Shown: positions 32,758 to 42,714, counted from the first letter of the stretch. The stretch: 43,311 nt of DNA from DATCIH01 sp036507955 (GCA_036507955.1 DATCIH010000030.1:1-43311), one strand, 5' to 3'. Numbers and translations are program-made. Notes: generated by a model not told the origin, from the sequence alone.

Positions 32758-33882
32758 CTAAAAAATATTTCTCTTCCAACCTAATAATTTCGATATTCCC
32801 TCAATAAAAAAGTAATCAGCATAAATCAGTGAGATATTCACACCAACATTATTTGGTTTATTACTAGTAGCACAAGTTAAAATTCCCTCTTCCTCTGGTT
32901 TATCAAAGGTTGAATAGTTTTCTGCAAGAGAAAACAATATTTTTTCTGCCCAGTTTTTATAAATCAACCCTTCTGGTTCACAAAGACAAGATGCAATTTC
33001 GAGCATTCCCGAAGCAGCACAGGCAGCTGCAGAGGTGTCTCTTGGCTCGCCTACATTTGATGGTAATCTGAAATCCCAATATGCTATACTATCTTCAGGC
33101 AAGCAAGCAATAAAGTAATTTACAACCTTCTGCGCAGCTTTTAAATATTTAATTTCACCTGTAGCTTTATAACAGTTAGCCATACCATATATAGCCCAGG
33201 CTTGTCCTCTACTCCAAGACGATCCTATACCATAGCCTTGGCCTCCCTTTTCGTCTACAACTTCACCAGTCACCGGATCAAAACATACAATATGCTTTAC
33301 GGAACCATCTTCTCTTATAAAATTACGAAGCACTGTATTTGCATGTGCTACTGCTATATGTTTAAATCTAGGATCTCCAGATTCAGCTGAAGCCCAAAAT
33401 AGTAAAGATAAATTCATACTTGTATCTATAATTGACCAGCCGCTTCTTTCGATCTGATTCCAAGCACAAATAAAATTTCCAATTATATTAAATCTCCCCG
33501 CTAGAAAGTTTGCAGCAAATAGTCCTCTCCTCAGTGCATCCTTATCACCGGTTATTTTATATTTAATAACTGCTGTAAGTAGAAACTGAAATCCCACATC
33601 ATGATGAAACCTATTTTCTCGTAGATATAGTGCTTCTATCTTTTTATCCCAGTCCCATGCAGCATTTTTATATTCGCCTTTTCCAGTCATATCATACATA
33701 ACCCAAAGCATTCCCGGCCAAAAACCTGACGTCCACCAATCATAACTATTATTATCATAAACCCCGTCTTTAGTCATATGACTAGATTTAGCATTTAGCG
33801 CATCCATATTTCTTTGGAGTTTTTTTTCTATTGACTCTAACATACCTTGTAGTTTTTCCGTTTGCGAGCTTAAAATGTCCAT
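32758..33882 (-). CDS. GH88 unsaturated glucuronyl hydrolase
   Basis: 374 residues, cytoplasmic. It hydrolyses the unsaturated uronic residue left at the non-reducing end by polysaccharide lyases. The alpha6/alpha6 barrel family marks are WWTSGFWPGMLWVMYDMTG, HHDVGFQFLL (first catalytic Asp), IIDTSMNLSLLFWAS (second catalytic Asp), YGIGSSWSRGQAWAIYG, and GEPRDTSAAACAASGMLEIA. RBS GAAGGAGG. Residues are intact and the length is normal. It precedes the lyases in the operon and follows GH3 by 36 bp. Confidence 0.93.
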   Translation of the reverse strand: MDILSSQTEKLQGMLESIEKKLQRNMDALNAKSSHMTKDGVYDNNSYDWWTSGFWPGMLWVMYDMTGKGEYKNAAWDWDKKIEALYLRENRFHHDVGFQFLLTAVIKYKITGDKDALRRGLFAANFLAGRFNIIGNFICAWNQIERSGWSIIDTSMNLSLLFWASAESGDPRFKHIAVAHANTVLRNFIREDGSVKHIVCFDPVTGEVVDEKGGQGYGIGSSWSRGQAWAIYGMANCYKATGEIKYLKAAQKVVNYFIACLPEDSIAYWDFRLPSNVGEPRDTSAAACAASGMLEIASCLCEPEGLIYKNWAEKILFSLAENYSTFDKPEEEGILTCATSNKPNNVGVNISLIYADYFFIEGISKLLGWKRNIF

Positions 33883-33918
33883 ATCAATGCCTCCTTCAAG
33901 TATTGCTATAAATTATGT

Positions 33919-35634
33919 CTATTCACTTAGTTTATACTCAATTGGCCATTCACCTTCAGGTATTATTTCACCAAATATCACACCAGCAGTAACCTCTATA
34001 TTGGCTGGAGAAGTTGCAAAAGTTATAATAACTGAATCTGCTTCTTTTGGTATACTTAATACTTCATAAGGAGTATTTGTAACAAGTATTACTTTTTTTG
34101 ATTTATCACTTACAATTTCCTTTATAATTTCATTATTTGAGAGTTTTCCTCTTATATAGAAATTAGTAACCACAATGGTATCATAGTCTTTAATTCTTCT
34201 CTTAATATTTTCAATATCATCTTCATCGAAAGTATAACTTGTTTCTAAATATGCTACATTTTTATTATATTTAGTACATTCTTTTAGCAGTATCCCCGGA
34301 TGCCAACTAAAATCATTTGGTGTTTTATTTATTTGTTCTATAACCAATATTTTTTCATCTTTACTTAATGGTAACAAATTATTTCTATCTCTAGCTACAA
34401 GTACAGATTTCTTTGCAACTAATTTTGATAGAGCAACAATTCGCTTGTCATTAATTACATCCTCGGGTTTCTCATCTGTCATAGTTTCATGATGGAAAAG
34501 TCCGTACTCATACTTTGTATTTAATACTCTATAGACTTTTTTATCTAATTCTTCAGTACTTATTTTACCTTCTTGAACAAATTGTTTTATTGTATTAAAG
34601 GTTTCTTCCACAAGACTTCCTTCAGCTTTCATTAAAACAAGATCAGCTCCAGCTTGAAGAGATAATGCGCAAGCATTAGCAACACCATATTTTGTGGCAA
34701 TTGCACCCATGGTCATACTGTCTGTGGCAATTACTCCTTCAAATTTCAATTCTTCTCTCAATAAGCCAGTTATTATCTTCTTTGATACTGTAGCAATATT
34801 TTCGCTATCAAAGGCTGGGAATATACTGTGTGCAATCATTATTGATGGTAATAAATCTTTAGCTATAAGAGCTTTATAAGGTAATAGTTCTCTTTTTAGC
34901 ATAGTTTCTTTACTAACATTTATAACTGGCACTTCAAAGTGCGCATCCACAGGTGAATCTCCTCTTCCTGGAAAATGCTTACCGGTTGCAATCAAACCAC
35001 CTTCTTTGAAGCCCAGACAAGATTGCTCAGAATATTCCACTACTTCTTCAACTCTATCAGAATAAGCTCTCGTGTAGATTTCAGGATTACTAGGCTCAAC
35101 ATTTATATCAATTACTGGTGAATGTATCCAATTAAAACCAACTGCTTTACTTTGTTTGGAAACAGCTAAAGCCACCTCATAAGCTAATTTGCTATCACCT
35201 GTTGCTCTTATACCCATTGGCTTTGTAAAAATATTTACTCCGCTAAAATCAAAATCCGAGCTAGTTCCGCCTTCTTGATCATAAGAGAAGTGAAGAGGTA
35301 TCCCATGGGGCCTACTCATAGCCAATTCTTGAAATTCCTCAAGTAGTTTTTTATATTGCATCGCTGTTGTAGTTGGTGGATTCACGCCTTTTTTGTACCC
35401 CATATCATCTGATACATCGACAACAGTTTTCCCTGATTTAGGATTTACGTAGGCTCCAAATGTTCTTGAAGTTGGAGAAAGTCTTAACCCACCACAATGA
35501 TATTTAGTTATAAACTCATATATATGGGGTCTTGCTAAAGTTCCACAAAAGCCTAATGTTAATAATGCACCCACCTTTTCATCCAATGTCATCTTGGAAA
35601 TCAAACTTTTTATATACTTATTTTCATTTTTCAT
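33919..35634 (-). CDS. GH3 family glycosidase (beta-N-acetylhexosaminidase-like)
   Basis: 571 residues. The N-terminal TIM-barrel has LHFSYDQEGG, ATGKHFPGRGDSPVDAHFEV with the His and Asp of the NagZ-like loop, and FEGVIATDSMTMGAIA with the nucleophile Asp. The C-terminal alpha/beta domain has SVLVARDRNNLLPLSKDEKI. No signal peptide. The loop type favours beta-N-acetylglucosaminidase, but the substrate in this locus could be another beta-linked sugar. RBS GGAGCG; 28 bp after lplC. Confidence 0.88.
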   Translation of the reverse strand: MKNENKYIKSLISKMTLDEKVGALLTLGFCGTLARPHIYEFITKYHCGGLRLSPTSRTFGAYVNPKSGKTVVDVSDDMGYKKGVNPPTTTAMQYKKLLEEFQELAMSRPHGIPLHFSYDQEGGTSSDFDFSGVNIFTKPMGIRATGDSKLAYEVALAVSKQSKAVGFNWIHSPVIDINVEPSNPEIYTRAYSDRVEEVVEYSEQSCLGFKEGGLIATGKHFPGRGDSPVDAHFEVPVINVSKETMLKRELLPYKALIAKDLLPSIMIAHSIFPAFDSENIATVSKKIITGLLREELKFEGVIATDSMTMGAIATKYGVANACALSLQAGADLVLMKAEGSLVEETFNTIKQFVQEGKISTEELDKKVYRVLNTKYEYGLFHHETMTDEKPEDVINDKRIVALSKLVAKKSVLVARDRNNLLPLSKDEKILVIEQINKTPNDFSWHPGILLKECTKYNKNVAYLETSYTFDEDDIENIKRRIKDYDTIVVTNFYIRGKLSNNEIIKEIVSDKSKKVILVTNTPYEVLSIPKEADSVIITFATSPANIEVTAGVIFGEIIPEGEWPIEYKLSE

Positions 35635-35662
35635 AATTTCGCTCCAATTAAATTTTATAGTA

Positions 35663-36541
35663 TTAACCCTTTACTGCACCAATCATGACACCTTTCACAA
35701 AATACTTCTGCAGAAAAGGATATATAAGTAGTATTGGAATAGTCGCAACCATTATTGTGGCATACTTAATACTTTCACTTATAGAGGCTACATTATCGGC
35801 GCTAGCACTACCTGCCATGTCGGTGGAACTAGTAATTAATATTTCTCTTAAAATTAATTGCAAGGGAAATAAGCTTCTAGTTCTGATATAAATCATAGCA
35901 TTAAACCATGAATTCCAATGACCAACACCATAATATAATATCATTACAGCTATAACAGGCTTAGATAGTGGCAAAATAATCTTGAATAATATAGTAAAAT
36001 CATTTGCGCCATCTATCCTTGCTGATTCTTCCAGGCTATCAGGAATTGCTGCAAAACTTGTCCTCATTATTATCAAATTAAATGTACTAACAAGGCCTGG
36101 AATAATAAGTGCCCATATACTATCCATTAAACCTACACCCTTAACAGTTAAATATAAAGGTATTAGTCCTCCACTAAAAAACATAGTAAAAACTATAAAT
36201 TTAGTAAGAAATGCGTTGAAATATACTCCCTTTCTTGATAGCACATATGCACCAAAGGAAGTCATTATAAGATTTAAAGTTACACCAACTGTAACAATAA
36301 ATATTGTATTCATGTAGCCAGTTCTTATATCAGGATTTGCTAGCACCTTTTGATAGGCTGCTAAATTAAAACCAAGAGGTCCAAATAACATACCCGTATG
36401 AGCTAGAAGTTTATTTCCATCACTTAAAGATGCAAAGATTACATACAAAAGTGGATAAGTGCATGCAATTGTAAGAACTATAAGAAATATAACATTAGCT
36501 GTATCAAAGATTACTTCACCAATCGTTCTTTTCATTATCAT
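35663..36541 (-). CDS. lplC: Sugar ABC transporter permease, LplC type
   Basis: 292 residues with six membrane helices and the EAA loop ESARIDGANDFTILFKIILP. The family end is FLQKYFVKGVMIGAVKG. The start ATG 36541 has GAGGGG upstream; longer frames overlap the preceding gene. It is the second permease of a CUT1 oligosaccharide importer; the ATPase (MsmX-like) is not encoded here, as usual for this type. Confidence 0.9.
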   Translation of the reverse strand: MIMKRTIGEVIFDTANVIFLIVLTIACTYPLLYVIFASLSDGNKLLAHTGMLFGPLGFNLAAYQKVLANPDIRTGYMNTIFIVTVGVTLNLIMTSFGAYVLSRKGVYFNAFLTKFIVFTMFFSGGLIPLYLTVKGVGLMDSIWALIIPGLVSTFNLIIMRTSFAAIPDSLEESARIDGANDFTILFKIILPLSKPVIAVMILYYGVGHWNSWFNAMIYIRTRSLFPLQLILREILITSSTDMAGSASADNVASISESIKYATIMVATIPILLIYPFLQKYFVKGVMIGAVKG

Positions 36542-36554
36542 ATTATCATCCCCT

Positions 36555-37517
36555 CTACCATAATCCAGTTCCACTTATTTTATTACTAAGCCTATTTGCT
36601 AAAATGATTAAAACAAAATTAATTACAGAATTGAATAAACCGACTGCTGAGCTTAAACTGTAGTTAAATTGTTGCAAACCCATCCTATATACATAAGATG
36701 AAATTACGTCAGCTGTTGAATATGTTGCTGGGTTATATAACAAAATGATTTTTTCGAAACCAACGTTAAGCATTCTTCCCATCCTAAGAACAAGTAGAAT
36801 GACGATTGTAGTTAATATTCCCGGCAAAGTTACATGTATCATTCTTTGTAATCTTCCCGCGCCATCAATGGACGCTGCTTCATATTGTGCTGTGTCGATA
36901 GCTGCCAAGGCCGCCAAATATATAATACTATCAAAGCCTATAGACTGCCAAATACCAGAAATAATGTATATTGGTCTAAACAATGCAGCGCTCTGAAGCA
37001 GTGCTACCCTAGTTCCACCGAAAAAAACAATAATATCATTAATTATGCCATTACTATTCGTAAAATCTGTTATCATGCCACAGATAACTACTAAAGAAAT
37101 GAAATATGGTAAATACGTTAGGGTTTGTACTACACTTTTGAAATATTTAGATCTTATTTCATTAAGTAAAAGCGCTAATAAAATAGGTGCTGGGAATCCC
37201 CAAAGTAACTCTAGAACACTAATAGTTAACGTGTTCTTTATTACTCTCCAGAAATAAAAACTATGAAAGAATATTTCAAAATTCTTAAAACCCACCCATG
37301 GACTAGCAGCAGGATTCGTAGGAATATAAGTTTGGAAGGCAATTAGGGCACCATACATGGGCTTATAATGAAAAATTAAATAATAAATTACAACTGGTAT
37401 TGCCATCATGTAAATATATTTATTTCTTTTAAAATCAGTTTTGAGCATTTTAAAATACCCTTGAGGATATTTTGAAGATTTATTTACTTTTTTTAATATA
37501 ATTCTTGTTTCTGCCAT
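36555..37517 (-). CDS. lplB: Sugar ABC transporter permease, LplB type
   Basis: 320 residues with six helices, the family segment GFKNFEIFFHSFYFWRVIKN, and the EAA loop YEAASIDGAGRLQRMIHVTL. RBS AAGTGATAG. It ends 13 bp before lplC. An inverted repeat at 37579-37614 separates it from the binding-protein gene. Confidence 0.9.
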   Translation of the reverse strand: MAETRIILKKVNKSSKYPQGYFKMLKTDFKRNKYIYMMAIPVVIYYLIFHYKPMYGALIAFQTYIPTNPAASPWVGFKNFEIFFHSFYFWRVIKNTLTISVLELLWGFPAPILLALLLNEIRSKYFKSVVQTLTYLPYFISLVVICGMITDFTNSNGIINDIIVFFGGTRVALLQSAALFRPIYIISGIWQSIGFDSIIYLAALAAIDTAQYEAASIDGAGRLQRMIHVTLPGILTTIVILLVLRMGRMLNVGFEKIILLYNPATYSTADVISSYVYRMGLQQFNYSLSSAVGLFNSVINFVLIILANRLSNKISGTGLW

Positions 37518-37578
37518 ATATCTATCACTTCCTTGTTAAAATCTATATTGTTAATTTGGTAAAATTCTACTTTTAAGA

Positions 37579-37614
37579 TTTATCAGGAAGAAGAAAACTC
37601 TCCTTCCTGATAAA
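37579..37614 (-). terminator. Intra-operon stem-loop between binding protein and permeases
   Basis: TTTATCAGGAAG and CTTCCTGATAAA form a perfect 12-bp stem around a 12-nt loop, followed on the minus strand by TCTTAAAAG without a T-run. Likely a partial terminator or RNA-stabilising hairpin, giving more binding protein than permease. Confidence 0.6.
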
Positions 37615-37620
37615 CTAATA

Positions 37621-39258
37621 TTATTTTCTCTTGTTGTATCTATCTAATGCAGATTGATTTATTTTTATAGCTGTATCTATACCCATTTTTTTGATTTGAG
37701 CAACATAAGCATCATAATTACTCATTGGTTCTTGCCCAAGTATAAACCTTGTAAGCATTTCCGTTCTGTAAGTAGTAACATCATTCATTATTGTAGACAT
37801 TTGAGTACTCTCTGTAGGAGACGGAGTAACAGGTGGAAGTAAATGTTTAGCTTCATTAGTGTTTCCCCATATCTTAACTGCCTCTTGTTGAACAGGATTA
37901 GCAGTATATTGTGTAAAATAATTCGGATCTTGAACAAAAGGTCCATTGAAACTTGATCTGGTATATGCAGCCATTATACTAGCTACAGGTATTTTATTTG
38001 GATTATTCATTATCAAATCAGTATACTTAGGCTTTCCATCAACCATTGTATAGGATTGACCCTCAATTCCAAAATTAAAGAGCATGTGTCCTTTGGATCC
38101 ATATGCGTAGTCAAGCCACTCTGCTGCTAAATCTTTATTACTTGATGTTGCAGAAATTGCAACACTACCCGTTCCGCCTGAATACTGATAAGCTAAGTGC
38201 CCAAATTCAGGTTTATCTCCAGCTTTAAGTGTTGGGTAAGGTGCTCCTACTAAGTTAAATGTAGGATCGTCTTTTTTCATAGTATCTATATACTTACCTA
38301 AACTTGATCCATTACCACCATAAGTTGCTCCAGTTTTCGAAGCAAGCACTTTAGCATCAACGGCTTTTCTATTATTTGTAGCCCAATCTTTATCTATTAA
38401 GCCTTCTTTATACCACTGTGCCATAGTTGCTATATAATCTTTATATCCTGGCTGAATTGGTCCAAATTGAACCTTGCCCTTATCATCTAAAAAGAAGTCT
38501 TCATAAGCACCAAACGCGCCAACAAAAACTGGCATTACTTTCATTTGATTCATATAATCCCACATACAAAATGGAGATTGCACATTTAACTTTGTTTTAA
38601 AAGCCGTCAAAACTGTATGCCATTCATCAATTGTAGTTGGTACCTTTAGCCCTAATTTATCTAGCCAATCTTTACGAATTGTTAACCCATCAAATACTAG
38701 TAAAGATTTGTCTTCATTGCTTCCTCTTGAAAATGGGAATACATAGTATTTATCTGTATCAGTTTTAACCATCTTATTTAAGCCTACATCTTTAGCTAAT
38801 ACTTTTTTAAGATTTGGAGTTTCCTTGTTCATAATATCATTTAAAGGAGTTATAACTTTATCAGAGATAGCTTTCTCTGGTCCTCCAGGATAAGACATCC
38901 AATTATATTCAATCATATCGGGTAAATCTCCAGAGGCTAAAAGCAAATTGAATTGCTCAACTTCTTGCCCTATTGCAGGGTGAATAAACTTAATAGTAAC
39001 CCCTGTTTCTTTCTGAAGCTCTTTATACATAGGCAAATTACCGTAGTCGTTACCAAAACCTGCACCAGGTGTAGCAGTGTTCATATATGCCCAGTAAGTT
39101 AATACTTTATCTGTTTTGATTGGGTAACTTACAGCAGCAGGAATGGTGTTATTTACTTTGGGTAATGTTTTTGGTGTAGCTTTACATCCTGCTAAAACGC
39201 TTCCTATTATTGCTGTTACTGCTACAGTTGTTATAATTCTTTTGATATTTTCATGCAT
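37621..39258 (-). CDS. lplA: Oligosaccharide-binding lipoprotein, LplA type
   Basis: 545 residues, membrane-anchored lipoprotein (signal VAVTAIIGSVLAGC with lipobox). Large CUT1 binding protein: TGVTIKFIHPAIGQEVEQFN, LLLASGDLPDMIEYNW, KVLASKTGATYGG, ATSSNKDLAAEWLDYAYG. RBS AGGGGGAAA. It delivers oligosaccharide to the two permeases downstream. Its promoter (39335-39400) carries the direct repeats shared with the SDR gene. Confidence 0.93.
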   Translation of the reverse strand: MHENIKRIITTVAVTAIIGSVLAGCKATPKTLPKVNNTIPAAVSYPIKTDKVLTYWAYMNTATPGAGFGNDYGNLPMYKELQKETGVTIKFIHPAIGQEVEQFNLLLASGDLPDMIEYNWMSYPGGPEKAISDKVITPLNDIMNKETPNLKKVLAKDVGLNKMVKTDTDKYYVFPFSRGSNEDKSLLVFDGLTIRKDWLDKLGLKVPTTIDEWHTVLTAFKTKLNVQSPFCMWDYMNQMKVMPVFVGAFGAYEDFFLDDKGKVQFGPIQPGYKDYIATMAQWYKEGLIDKDWATNNRKAVDAKVLASKTGATYGGNGSSLGKYIDTMKKDDPTFNLVGAPYPTLKAGDKPEFGHLAYQYSGGTGSVAISATSSNKDLAAEWLDYAYGSKGHMLFNFGIEGQSYTMVDGKPKYTDLIMNNPNKIPVASIMAAYTRSSFNGPFVQDPNYFTQYTANPVQQEAVKIWGNTNEAKHLLPPVTPSPTESTQMSTIMNDVTTYRTEMLTRFILGQEPMSNYDAYVAQIKKMGIDTAIKINQSALDRYNKRK

Positions 39259-39334
39259 TTCTATTTCCCCCTATTAAAATATTAGAATCTTTTTAACTTT
39301 TTAACGTTCAAATTGTGCACAATCTATATATTTC

Positions 39335-39400
39335 ATGTTACGTTTTATTACTTCTAAAATCAATTAGCAAGATATGAAAACGATGAGCAATATATGAAAA
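39335..39400 (-). promoter_or_regulatory. Promoter with two 20-bp direct repeats, before the binding-protein gene
   Basis: Minus strand: TTGATT (39358-39363), 17 bp, TAACAT (39335-39340). Two adjacent 20-bp repeats, TTTTCATATATTGCTCATCG (39381-39400) and TTTTCATATCTTGCTAATTG (39361-39380), reach into the -35. This is the arrangement expected of an AraC-type activator. The whole about 110-bp region is repeated before the SDR gene. Confidence 0.7.
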
Positions 39401-39506
39401 GTTGATTGCGTTTTTGTGAAATGCATATTCAAAAAATGAAAAAAGGAGGTATTGTACCTGTTATTTAATGTTAGCATTTACTTATTTTAATTTCTTATAC
39501 CTTAGC

Positions 39507-39549
39507 AAAAAACAAAATAGCACAGGCAGAATAACTTTACCTGTGCTAT
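39507..39549 (-). terminator. Terminator after the UxuB-like SDR
   Basis: ATAGCACAGG (stem), AATAACTTTA-type loop and CCTGTGCTAT, followed on the minus strand by TTTTGTTTTTT. The stem overlaps the end of the frame. Confidence 0.8.
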
Positions 39550-40217
39550 AACTTATTAGACTCCAGAGAAAGCTGAGAAGCCTCCATCCACTGGACTACT
39601 ATTCCTGTTACAAACTTCGAAGCATCCGATGCGAGCCATACCAATGTTCCTACTATATCATCAGGTACACCGAATCGACCTATAGGTGTATGTGATAATA
39701 TTGTTTCTCCTCTTTGTGTCAAGTTTCCATCTTCTTTACTCGTAAGTAAAAATCTGTTTTGCTTCGTTAGGAAGAAGCCTGGTGCCATCGCATTTACTCT
39801 TATTTTCTCTCCATAGGTCTTTGCAAGATCTACTGCGAGCCACTGAGTAAAATTACTAACAACCTTTTTCAAGCTTTCACCATCTAAATCAAAAAAACTC
39901 ACCTCATCTGAAGTAGTGGCACTCTTCATATTTCCACCAACAGCATTAACTATAATGTCTATTCTACCAAAGTCAGCCATTACCTCATTGCAAACTTTCT
40001 TTAGATCATTTAAATCTAAGGCGTTTAATTTATAAGCTTTACATATAACTCCAAATTGCAGTACTTCTTTAACAACTTCCTCAGCATTCTCTAGCCTTAA
40101 ATCACAAACTGCTACATTCGCGCCAGCCTCTGCTAGTCCCTTTGACATGGTGGTTCCGAGAACTCCACCTCCTCCAAGCAAAACTGCATTCTTTCCTTTT
40201 AAACTAAATCGTTCCAT
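39546..40217 (-). pseudogene. UxuB-like D-mannonate oxidoreductase (SDR) lacking its catalytic segment
   Basis: The start MERFSLKGKNAVLLGGGGVL is typical of SDR D-mannonate/fructuronate oxidoreductases, and IDIIVNAVGGNMKSAT is present. After SLKKVV the sequence jumps to SNFTQWLAVDLAKTYGEKIR. In relatives about 45 residues lie between, with the catalytic Ser and the Tyr-x-x-x-Lys pair. At the end the frame reads VVQWMEASQLSLESNKL, while one base over it reads PVDGGFSAFSGV stop, the normal C-terminus. So there is an in-frame deletion plus a one-base loss near 39600. Length is 223 instead of about 275. RBS GAGGAG; AraC-type promoter upstream. Confidence 0.85.
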
Positions 40218-40257
40218 AATAATTCCTCCTCATTTGGCAAAGTTAATTATATATTTT

Positions 40258-40322
40258 ATGTTACGTTGTATAATTTGTAATATCAATTAGCAAGATATGA
40301 AAAGATATACAATATATAAAAA
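40258..40322 (-). promoter_or_regulatory. Promoter with direct repeats before the UxuB-like gene
   Basis: Minus strand: TTGATA (40281-40286), 17 bp, TAACAT (40258-40263). TTTTCATATCTTGCTAATTG (40284-40303) is identical to the proximal repeat at 39361. A second, more degenerate copy TTTTATATATTGTATATC lies at 40304-40321. The flanking sequence, for example GAATATGCGTTTCAT and AACGTAACAT, is also shared. Confidence 0.7.
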
Positions 40323-40389
40323 TCGAATAGCTTTTTTATGAAACGCATATTCAAAATATGAAATACAATTATAAATAACAATTATAGCT

Positions 40390-42714
40390 CTAATATTTAC
40401 CTGGCGTTATTCCTTCATATTTCTTAAATGCTCTAATAAAAGTTCCACTATTACTAAAGCCAACAGCATATGTTATTTCATTAACACTAAGTTTCTTTTC
40501 CTTAAGTAATTGTTTTGCCTTCTCTAATCTATTCATATTTATAAAATCGAGTAAGCCTTCGCCTGTCTCTTCCATATAAATTTTGGATATATATGAAGGA
40601 GTCATTTTAAAATTTTCACCTATCATTGAAATACTGAAATTCATATCAGTATAATTATTTTCTACAAAAACAACTATGTTTTTGATGAGCTCTTTATGTC
40701 CAGACTTTTTTTTGGAAGAAACATAATTGCAAACACTACCTATAATATTAATTAAAGTACTTTTCATTTCAGAGGTAGTTTTACATTCAAGCAGTCTATC
40801 TATACTATTTAGCTCCTCTAAAAGGTTGTCATTATATATATTATTTATTTCATCTAAAGCCTTTACCATTGTGCTTATCATATTAAACATAAAGCATTTT
40901 GTTATTTTCAAAGAAATAGACTTACTTGAAAAGTTTATATCAAACACATTATTCACTATGCTTTTGGCTTTTTCAAGTTCTCCTACTTTTATTGAATTAA
41001 TTAACTGATATTCTGTTTCAAGCGGATAGAAATAGCTATTCTTCGGATATTTCGTGTTAACCATCTCATCATAATGCATTATCTCGGAATACCCAACTAC
41101 ATTTTTGTATTCCATAACCTCATTAGCTTCTTGGTATGCTTCTGAAATCCCAATAATGGTACTATGAACATTACTTATGGATACTGTAAAATTCACTTTG
41201 AAGGTTTCTTGGATAAACTTTTGAGCTTCATTTGCTATCCTAAACATCTCTATTCTTACATTAGCTTCTTCTTGCTGTTTCAAATTGATTAAACAGGCAT
41301 ACATTTTTTCATCAACTTCAACCATGTAGCCTTGATTGTTTTGATTAGCTAATTCCTCAATTACATTCACTAATATGAAGCTTGAATTTTCGAATTTAGC
41401 TTCATCTTCAATAATGTTTTGATTTAGAGAAGGCTCATTATTATCTTCAATGTTAAATAACAAAACCGTGAAATTATCACTTAAAAGATTAATTCCAAAG
41501 GAAGTAAGTGAATCATTTAACGAAATATTACTTCTTAGTTGACCCCTTAAAATTCTTCTAAAGAAACTTGCTCTTACTTCTTTATTCTGAACTTCTAATC
41601 TTTTATTAATTTTGTCGTTCTCATCAAAAGAAGCAGAAATTGCATCCATTATAAAACCATATTCATTACTTTTCTTATTCAGCGATTTACCTTCTCTTCC
41701 CTTCAATCTCTTAACTATATTATTAATTGGAATATAATTTTTTCTTAAGAAGAAAAATGATACCATTCCACCTAGAAGTATACATAAAATTAAGCTAATT
41801 CTATTTAACAGTTGTATATACTTAATTTTGTCTAGGAAAACCTCTATAGGAACAACTGTTACATATTTCCAGTCAAAGACTTGTGAAGACATATATGAAA
41901 TAACTACTTTTTTCCCATTTACCGTTTGATGTATTATTCCACTACTTCCCGTGAGTTTCTTATAAGGTATACCTGTTAAGGTCTTAATCCCTGGAGTGTT
42001 TACAATCACATGATTATCTTTATCGATTATCATGGAAACTCCTTGATTTACTGAATTTATGTTTTGAATTGCATCCTGAAATCTCTTAATATTAATTGGT
42101 ATTACTAAAGTTGCAAAGGAATCACTAGGGCTTTCCACTGGTAATGATTGAATATATGCGATTTGCTGATTGAAACCGTTTGCCCCGTCGCTGACCTTAA
42201 GCGCTACTAAATCCCCTTTGTGAGTATTATTAAGAAGCTTCATCCACTCATCATAAGATATATTATTATATCTATAAAAATACTGGTATGCTAATTCAGA
42301 ATCTAAGTGATTTGAAGAAGTTAAGATAGTTTTACTTTGCTTTATAAAAACGTAAACGTCATCAATAAATCCATTAGCCAATTGATATACTTTCAAATCC
42401 TGAGTAGCTTTATAAATGTTATATTCTTGAAATTGATCTAGATTTTCATTAACACTTTTAAGTGAAATTATATTTGGATTAAAAGAAATTTGCTGTGCTA
42501 TAAACTCCACTTCTCTTAACCTACTATCAATAGAAGATTGATATTGTTTAAGCATTCCTAAATTAGCTTTATTAATTTCTTCTTGAAGAATCATAGAAGA
42601 CTTTACATATACAAGCCCATTAATTAATAAAGGGATCATTAAAATTGACATATAAGATAAAAGCCATGTAACTAATATGCTACCAATATTAATATTCTTA
42701 TATTTAAATTTCAA
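40390..42714 (-). CDS. Membrane-bound AraC-family regulator (YesS/YtdP-like)
   Basis: About 774 residues from TTG 42714 (RBS AGGGAGGGG six bases upstream; ATGs further upstream lack one). Two membrane helices (ILVTWLLSYMSILMIPLLIN and ISLILCILLGGMVSFFFLRK) flank an extracellular dCache-like sensor of about 270 residues. A cytoplasmic linker follows, then a C-terminal AraC DNA-binding pair: NFSISMIGENFKMTPSYISK and VNEITYAVGFSNSGTFIRAF, KKYEGITPGKY. It is the expected activator of the adjacent uronate locus; the direct repeats at 39361 and 40284 are the likely binding sites. The inducer is sensed outside the cell. Confidence 0.92.
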   Translation of the reverse strand: MKFKYKNINIGSILVTWLLSYMSILMIPLLINGLVYVKSSMILQEEINKANLGMLKQYQSSIDSRLREVEFIAQQISFNPNIISLKSVNENLDQFQEYNIYKATQDLKVYQLANGFIDDVYVFIKQSKTILTSSNHLDSELAYQYFYRYNNISYDEWMKLLNNTHKGDLVALKVSDGANGFNQQIAYIQSLPVESPSDSFATLVIPINIKRFQDAIQNINSVNQGVSMIIDKDNHVIVNTPGIKTLTGIPYKKLTGSSGIIHQTVNGKKVVISYMSSQVFDWKYVTVVPIEVFLDKIKYIQLLNRISLILCILLGGMVSFFFLRKNYIPINNIVKRLKGREGKSLNKKSNEYGFIMDAISASFDENDKINKRLEVQNKEVRASFFRRILRGQLRSNISLNDSLTSFGINLLSDNFTVLLFNIEDNNEPSLNQNIIEDEAKFENSSFILVNVIEELANQNNQGYMVEVDEKMYACLINLKQQEEANVRIEMFRIANEAQKFIQETFKVNFTVSISNVHSTIIGISEAYQEANEVMEYKNVVGYSEIMHYDEMVNTKYPKNSYFYPLETEYQLINSIKVGELEKAKSIVNNVFDINFSSKSISLKITKCFMFNMISTMVKALDEINNIYNDNLLEELNSIDRLLECKTTSEMKSTLINIIGSVCNYVSSKKKSGHKELIKNIVVFVENNYTDMNFSISMIGENFKMTPSYISKIYMEETGEGLLDFINMNRLEKAKQLLKEKKLSVNEITYAVGFSNSGTFIRAFKKYEGITPGKY

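Noticed and set aside
33202..37257. Several 60-110 codon plus-strand frames over the sugar operon
   Set aside because: All lie antisense to clearly recognised transporter and glycosidase genes and lack start signals.
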